A program made the position numbers and the translations under genes. A stretch of DNA of 64,000 nucleotides from Nocardia otitidiscaviarum NBRC 14405 (lineage in GTDB: Bacteria > Actinomycetota > Actinomycetes > Mycobacteriales > Mycobacteriaceae): assembly GCF_000308635.1 (NCBI RefSeq), contig NZ_BAGD01000035.1:1-64000 (forward strand), read 5' to 3'. The first letter of the stretch is position 1, and every line of letters begins with the position of its first letter. The notes beneath the pieces were generated by a model. The model did not search any database and was not told the origin of the DNA. It saw nothing but the letters and a program-made list of their open reading frames with translations. Positions 60,182 through 64,000 of the stretch are shown in pieces.

Positions 60182-60682
60182 ATGCCCAAGCCCAAGAAGG
60201 GTGCCCGCTTCGGCGGGTCGGCGTCGCACCAGAAGGCGATCTACGCCAACCTGGCCACGGCGCTCTTCGAGCACGGTCGGATCACGACCACCGAGGCCAA
60301 GGCCAAGGCGCTGCGCCCCTACGCCGAGAAGCTCGTCACCAAGGCGAAGGCCGGCACCCTCGCCGACCGTCGCGAGGTCATGAAGGTGATCCGCCGCAAG
60401 GACATCGTGCACGCTCTCTTCGCGGAGATCGGCCCGTCCTTCGACGGTCGCGAGGGTGGCTACACCCGCATCATCAAGACCGTTCCCCGCAAGGGTGACA
60501 ACGCGCCGATGGCGATCATCGAGCTGGTCCGGGAGAAGACCGTGACCAACGAGGCCGATCGCGCCCGCCGCGTTGCCGCTTCGCAGAAGAAGGTCGACGA
60601 GGCCAAGGTCGAGGAGAAGGCCGACGAGGCCGAGACCGAGCCCGTCGCCGAGGCTCCTGCGGAGGAGAAGAAGGAAGACTGA
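60182..60682 (+). CDS. rplQ: 50S ribosomal protein L17
   Basis: 166 residues. The core is the L17 fold: [40 protein letters not shown] and [20 protein letters not shown]. The last 45 residues are a Lys/Glu/Ala tail typical of actinobacteria. AGGAGATT precedes the ATG. It ends the operon; tandem hairpins follow. Confidence 0.98.
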   Translation: MPKPKKGARFGGSASHQKAIYANLATALFEHGRITTTEAKAKALRPYAEKLVTKAKAGTLADRREVMKVIRRKDIVHALFAEIGPSFDGREGGYTRIIKTVPRKGDNAPMAIIELVREKTVTNEADRARRVAASQKKVDEAKVEEKADEAETEPVAEAPAEEKKED

Positions 60683-60707
60683 CGTCTTCCATCTTCCGAA
60701 GGGGATC

Positions 60708-60802
60708 CGGGGGCTTCGCCCCCGCATTCCCGTCTGAGCCGGGTGCGTGGCGGGGATCTGAGGCTCTGCCCTCGCACCCCTGGGAGCCGGGGTACGCCCC
60801 GG
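60708..60802 (+). terminator. Two hairpins after rplQ
   Basis: The first hairpin is 60708-60724 (arms CGGGGGC and GCCCCCG, loop TTC). The second is 60787-60802 (arms CCGGGG and CCCCGG, loop TACG). Together they are a probable terminator region of the ribosomal operon. Confidence 0.6.
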
Positions 60803-60823
60803 TGCCCCGATAGTCGGACTCAT

Positions 60824-60862
60824 GTCGAGCCCGTCGTCCCTTCGAGGGGCGGCGGGCTCGAC
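60824..60862 (+). terminator. 10-bp hairpin before truA
   Basis: Arms 60824-60833 (GTCGAGCCCG) and 60853-60862 (CGGGCTCGAC) are exact complements; the loop holds a smaller CCC-GGG stem. It lies just upstream of the truA ribosome site (AGGAGG, 60874-60879), so it is either a last terminator or part of the truA leader. Confidence 0.5.
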
Positions 60863-60884
60863 TCGTGTCAACCAGGAGGTGGCT

Positions 60885-61736
60885 GTGACGGTGGAGGATG
60901 CGGGCTCGGAGCCGGGTGCGGTGCGGGTGCGGCTGGATATCGGCTATGACGGGACCGACTTCATCGGCTGGGCCCGCCAGCCCGGGTTGCGCACCGTGCA
61001 GGGTGTGCTCGAGGAGTCGCTGAGCAAGGTGCTGCGCGAGCCCGTGCAGCTGACCGTGGCCGGGCGCACCGACGCGGGGGTGCACGCCGAGGGGCAGGTC
61101 GCGCATTTCGACACCCGCGCCGAGGTGGACGGGCCGCGGCTGGTGCACCGGCTGGCGCGGTTCCTGCCGAAGGATGTGCGGGTCAAGGCGGTGAGTTTCC
61201 CGCCCTCGGAGTTCGACGCCCGCTTCTCCGCCGTCCGCCGCCACTACGCCTACCGCCTCACCACCGCGCCCTACGGCGCGGAGCCGTTGCAGGCGCGCAG
61301 CGTGGTCGCCTGTCGCTCCGACGTCGATCTGGACGCCATGCGCGCCGCGTCGCGAGAACTGTTGGGGCTGCACGATTTCGCCGCTTTCTGCCGCCGCCGT
61401 GAAGGCGCCACCACGGTACGTGAACTCCAGCGGTTCGATTGGGAGCGCGCCGGCGATCTGCTCACCGCCCACGTGAGCGCCGACGCGTTCTGCTGGTCCA
61501 TGGTCCGCAGCCTGGTGGGCGCGGTCCTGGCGGTCGGCGAGGGGCGGCGTTCGCCGGAGTGGGTTGCGGGCCTGCTGCTCGAACGGGAACGTTCCAGCGC
61601 GGTGACCGTGGCCCCGGCGCACGGCCTGAGCCTGGTCGCCGTCGACTATCCGCCCGCCGCCGAACTGGCCGCCCGCAATGCCCGGACGCGAGAGGTGCGC
61701 ACCGTGCCCGGCGCTGAGGGCTGCTGCGGCAGTTGA
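60885..61736 (+). CDS. truA: tRNA pseudouridine(38-40) synthase TruA
   Basis: 283 residues. It makes pseudouridine at positions 38-40 of the tRNA anticodon arm. The start [20 protein letters not shown], the catalytic Asp63 in [17 protein letters not shown], and [24 protein letters not shown] are as in the family. The GTG at 60885 is chosen since AGGAGG lies 5 nt before it; starts further up (60822) run into the hairpin. In mycobacteria the ESX-4 locus lies just after truA; here two AraC regulators come first. Confidence 0.95.
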   Translation: MTVEDAGSEPGAVRVRLDIGYDGTDFIGWARQPGLRTVQGVLEESLSKVLREPVQLTVAGRTDAGVHAEGQVAHFDTRAEVDGPRLVHRLARFLPKDVRVKAVSFPPSEFDARFSAVRRHYAYRLTTAPYGAEPLQARSVVACRSDVDLDAMRAASRELLGLHDFAAFCRRREGATTVRELQRFDWERAGDLLTAHVSADAFCWSMVRSLVGAVLAVGEGRRSPEWVAGLLLERERSSAVTVAPAHGLSLVAVDYPPAAELAARNARTREVRTVPGAEGCCGS

Positions 61737-61841
61737 GTATTCGCACAGCTGTCCGTTCGGGAGATGAGGAGTAGTCATGTCGACCTGCCATGCCGCCATC
61801 ACCGTGATCGGAGTGACCGCCGCCGGAGGGAGCGGCAGACG

Positions 61842-62804
61842 GTGACCAGCTGGGTGCCGGATATCCGAGAGGTCGAGATCCGCTCCGGAGCCGAGGTCTC
61901 GTCGGGTGAGGCGTTTCAGCGCTGGGAAGCGCATATGAGTGAGACGTACTTCCCGCTGGCCGTATCGCCCACCGCGTCGCATCACTTCCACGGCTGGATC
62001 AGCCACGGCAGTTACGGCGGCGTGGAGCTGTCGGCGGTGGGGTCGACGCCGCAGCGGGTGCGCCGCACCGCGCGGGCGGTCGCCGATGCCGAGGAGGAGT
62101 ATCTGCTGGCCGGGATCTTCGTCCGGGGCCAGGGGCGGTTGCATCAGGGTGACCGGGTCGCCGAGCTGCGTCCCGGCATGATGGTGCTCTACGGCAGCGG
62201 GGAGCGGTACCACTGGGAGATCGAGGGCCGGTGGGAGAAGGCGGTCGTGCAGGTCCCGCTGAGCCGATTGCGCGAGCACAGCGGGATCACCCTGGACGAG
62301 GTGCCGACCGTGGTGGCGCTGCCCGGCAACTCCGCGACCGGTGTGGTGGCCCGCTATTTCCAGGGCCTGGCCGGAATTCAGCGCACCGATCCGGACCAGG
62401 CGGCGGTACTGGCGGCTCCGGCCATGGACATGCTGGTCTCGGCGGTGACCCTGGCCGCGCGTAGTGAGCGGTCCACCCCGGACGCCTTCGCCCGCGAGCG
62501 GGTGCTGGACTACATGCGCGCCCACCGCACCGATCCGGGCCTCACCGTCGATCGGATCGCCCAGGGCTGCCTGATGTCCCGGCGTACCCTGTATCGGGTC
62601 TTCGACGAGATCGAGGGCGGCCCGGCGGCGGTGCTGCGGCGGATGCGGGTGGATTACGCGTGCGAGCTGCTGACGAAATCGGCATTGCCCATCGCGGCGG
62701 TGGCGCGGGCGTCCGGCTTTCTCACCGAGCGGCACTTCTACCGGGCCTTCCGGCTGGAGAAGGGGGTCACCCCGGCGGCGTTCCGGGTATCCGACCTCGC
62801 CTGA
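61842..62804 (+). CDS. AraC-family transcriptional regulator
   Basis: 320 residues. The N-terminal part is of the AraC_binding_2 type (FQRWEAHMSETYFPLAVSPT, then GMMVLYGSGERYHWEI); the last 100 residues hold two helix-turn-helix motifs, with LTVDRIAQGCLMSRRTLYRV and ASGFLTERHFYRAFRLEKGVTP. The GTG at 61842 follows GGAGGGA by 10 nt. It is a paralogue of the next gene. The effector and targets are unknown. Confidence 0.9.
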   Translation: MTSWVPDIREVEIRSGAEVSSGEAFQRWEAHMSETYFPLAVSPTASHHFHGWISHGSYGGVELSAVGSTPQRVRRTARAVADAEEEYLLAGIFVRGQGRLHQGDRVAELRPGMMVLYGSGERYHWEIEGRWEKAVVQVPLSRLREHSGITLDEVPTVVALPGNSATGVVARYFQGLAGIQRTDPDQAAVLAAPAMDMLVSAVTLAARSERSTPDAFARERVLDYMRAHRTDPGLTVDRIAQGCLMSRRTLYRVFDEIEGGPAAVLRRMRVDYACELLTKSALPIAAVARASGFLTERHFYRAFRLEKGVTPAAFRVSDLA

Positions 62805-62918
62805 TGTGCGCCCGATTTGTCCGATCGAATTCGCTTATCTGCGAATGTGAAGCGAGCGAACTCATAGCGTCGATCGGAATGCTGGGAGTTCCGGCCCACT
62901 CGGTGGGAAGATATCCCT

Positions 62919-63890
62919 GTGGGCCGACCGATTGCCGCCACCGCCGAGGTCATATCGACCTCGGATGTTTCGCCGCGCCAAGCCTTCGAACAATGGGAGG
63001 CCATCGTCGCTGACACCGTGGTGCCGGCGACCGTCGCGCCGCTGGCACAGGGGCACTGGCACGGCCAGCTGACCTGCACCCAGTTCGAGCGCTCCAGCGT
63101 GACCCTGATGCGTGCCAGCGCGCAGCGGGTGATCCGATCGCGTAAACAGGTGGATCAGTCCACCGACGAGTTCTTCCTCGCCAATTTCGTCGTCGACGGG
63201 GTCAATTGGACCGAGCAGCAGGGGCGGCGCGCCGAGACCGACACCGGATCCATCGCCTTCTTCGACAGCGGGCGGCCGCTGGTCAGCCTCACCACCGACA
63301 ACGCGCTGTCGGTGATCGTGCGCGCCCCGATGGACCAGCTGCTCGAACACTCCGGCCTGACCCGCGACGAACTGCCGATTGCCACGGCCATGCCCACCGA
63401 CGGCGCACTCGGCGTGGTGACCGGATTCTTCCGCGGGCTGGCCGAACTGCCGCCCGGTGAAAGCGACCGAGCGGCAAACGTACTCGGCACCCAGTGCGTG
63501 GAGATGCTCGCTTCGGCGGTGTTGCTGGCCACGGGCGGCAATACCGCCGCGCCCACCGACTCGATCTTCACCCGGCGGCAGGTGCTGGCCTACCTACGCC
63601 GCCGGTTCACCGACCCGGACCTCACCATGGACGAGGTCGCGCACGCCTGCCTGGTCTCGCGGCGCACGCTCTATCGCGTCTGCGCCGGGTTCGGCGGACC
63701 CGCCGCGCTGGTACGGCGCATGCGCATCGAGCACGCCCGCAAACTGTTGCGCGCCGATCCCTCCCGGCCGCTGTCGGCCATCGCCTTCGCCTCCGGTTTC
63801 GGCACCGAGCGGCACTTCTACCGCGCCTTCCGCGACGAGACCGGGATGACGCCGGGCGAATTCCGCACCGGTCTCGGTCCCGACAGCTAA
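62919..63890 (+). CDS. AraC-family transcriptional regulator
   Basis: 323 residues, of the same build as the gene at 61842: QAFEQWEAIVADTVVPATVA in the sensor part, MDQLLEHSGLTRDELP, and the HTH part with LTMDEVAHACLVSRRTLYRV and ASGFGTERHFYRAFRDETGMTP. The GTG at 62919 begins the region; a clear ribosome site is GGTGGGAAG, 8 nt upstream. The two genes, 114 nt apart, probably arose by tandem duplication. Targets unknown. Confidence 0.9.
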   Translation: MGRPIAATAEVISTSDVSPRQAFEQWEAIVADTVVPATVAPLAQGHWHGQLTCTQFERSSVTLMRASAQRVIRSRKQVDQSTDEFFLANFVVDGVNWTEQQGRRAETDTGSIAFFDSGRPLVSLTTDNALSVIVRAPMDQLLEHSGLTRDELPIATAMPTDGALGVVTGFFRGLAELPPGESDRAANVLGTQCVEMLASAVLLATGGNTAAPTDSIFTRRQVLAYLRRRFTDPDLTMDEVAHACLVSRRTLYRVCAGFGGPAALVRRMRIEHARKLLRADPSRPLSAIAFASGFGTERHFYRAFRDETGMTPGEFRTGLGPDS

Positions 63891-64000
63891 CCAGGCACGC
63901 ACGGTCGGTAGCACGGCACGAGATGTCGGTGTGCCCCGGCACTCACCTGGCGAAGGGTGATTGCACCGTCAATCAACGGTGAGTGTCGAGGGGAGGCGAG

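Noticed and set aside
1..64000. tRNA, rRNA, insertion sequences, integrase or attachment sites
   Set aside because: None were seen by eye; no transposase or integrase motifs occur among the reading frames, although a covariance-model search was not possible.

Overview
The window is GC-rich, densely coded actinobacterial DNA, most likely from Nocardia or a close mycolic-acid-containing relative. This rests on a PE/PPE/EspG/EspB-type type VII secretion (ESX) locus, families common in Nocardia (a DUF7373-like lipoprotein, XRE plus DUF397 pairs, PknB-like kinases) and an actinobacterial infA-rpmJ-rpsM-rpsK-rpsD-rpoA-rplQ-truA cluster at the right. All names come from reading motifs by eye; no database search was run.

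Layout. 1-6590: the end of one EspB-like gene with its EspG-like partner, then a seven-gene esp cassette (EspB-, EspG-, EspD/H-, EspL-, EspC-, EspA- and PE-like). 6682-16537: a polymorphic toxin island with a 2004-residue secreted toxin, a tandem SUKH immunity protein, a small ORF, two Cys-rich ORFs, a YbaB-like protein and a WXG100 protein. 16852-21792: a lipoprotein and two transmembrane Ser/Thr kinases. 21801-23778: an XRE/DUF397 regulator pair and two small ORFs. 23877-29230: a second copy of the seven-gene esp cassette in the same order, running into PPE, EspG and two small Esx proteins (to 31844). 31972-50073: the secretion machine (EccB, EccE, EccA, EccD, MycP, EccC), with a second lipoprotein-kinase-kinase set and a DUF3592 protein inserted after eccB. 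50094-52219: GNAT, GntR/UTRA and DUF4254-like genes. 52268-56488: a giant EspI-like ATPase. 56894-61736: translation and transcription genes. 61842-63890: two AraC-family regulators.

How it fits together. EccB, EccC, EccD and EccE would form the membrane channel, MycP the periplasmic protease, EccA the cytosolic AAA ATPase, and the EspG-like proteins the chaperones. Substrates are the Esx pair, PE/PPE, EspA/B/C-like proteins and probably the toxin. The single-chain EspB-like, EspI-like and EspH/L-like genes suggest an ESX-1/ESX-2-type system, although EccC is one fused chain as in ESX-2/3/5.

The most notable features are the ordered duplication of the esp cassette, the duplicated lipoprotein-kinase-kinase module whose kinases carry DUF3558-like Cys domains outside the cell, a 43-bp element shared upstream of the toxin and WXG100 genes, a 22-bp palindrome before the esx pair and a 14-bp UUCG hairpin after it.
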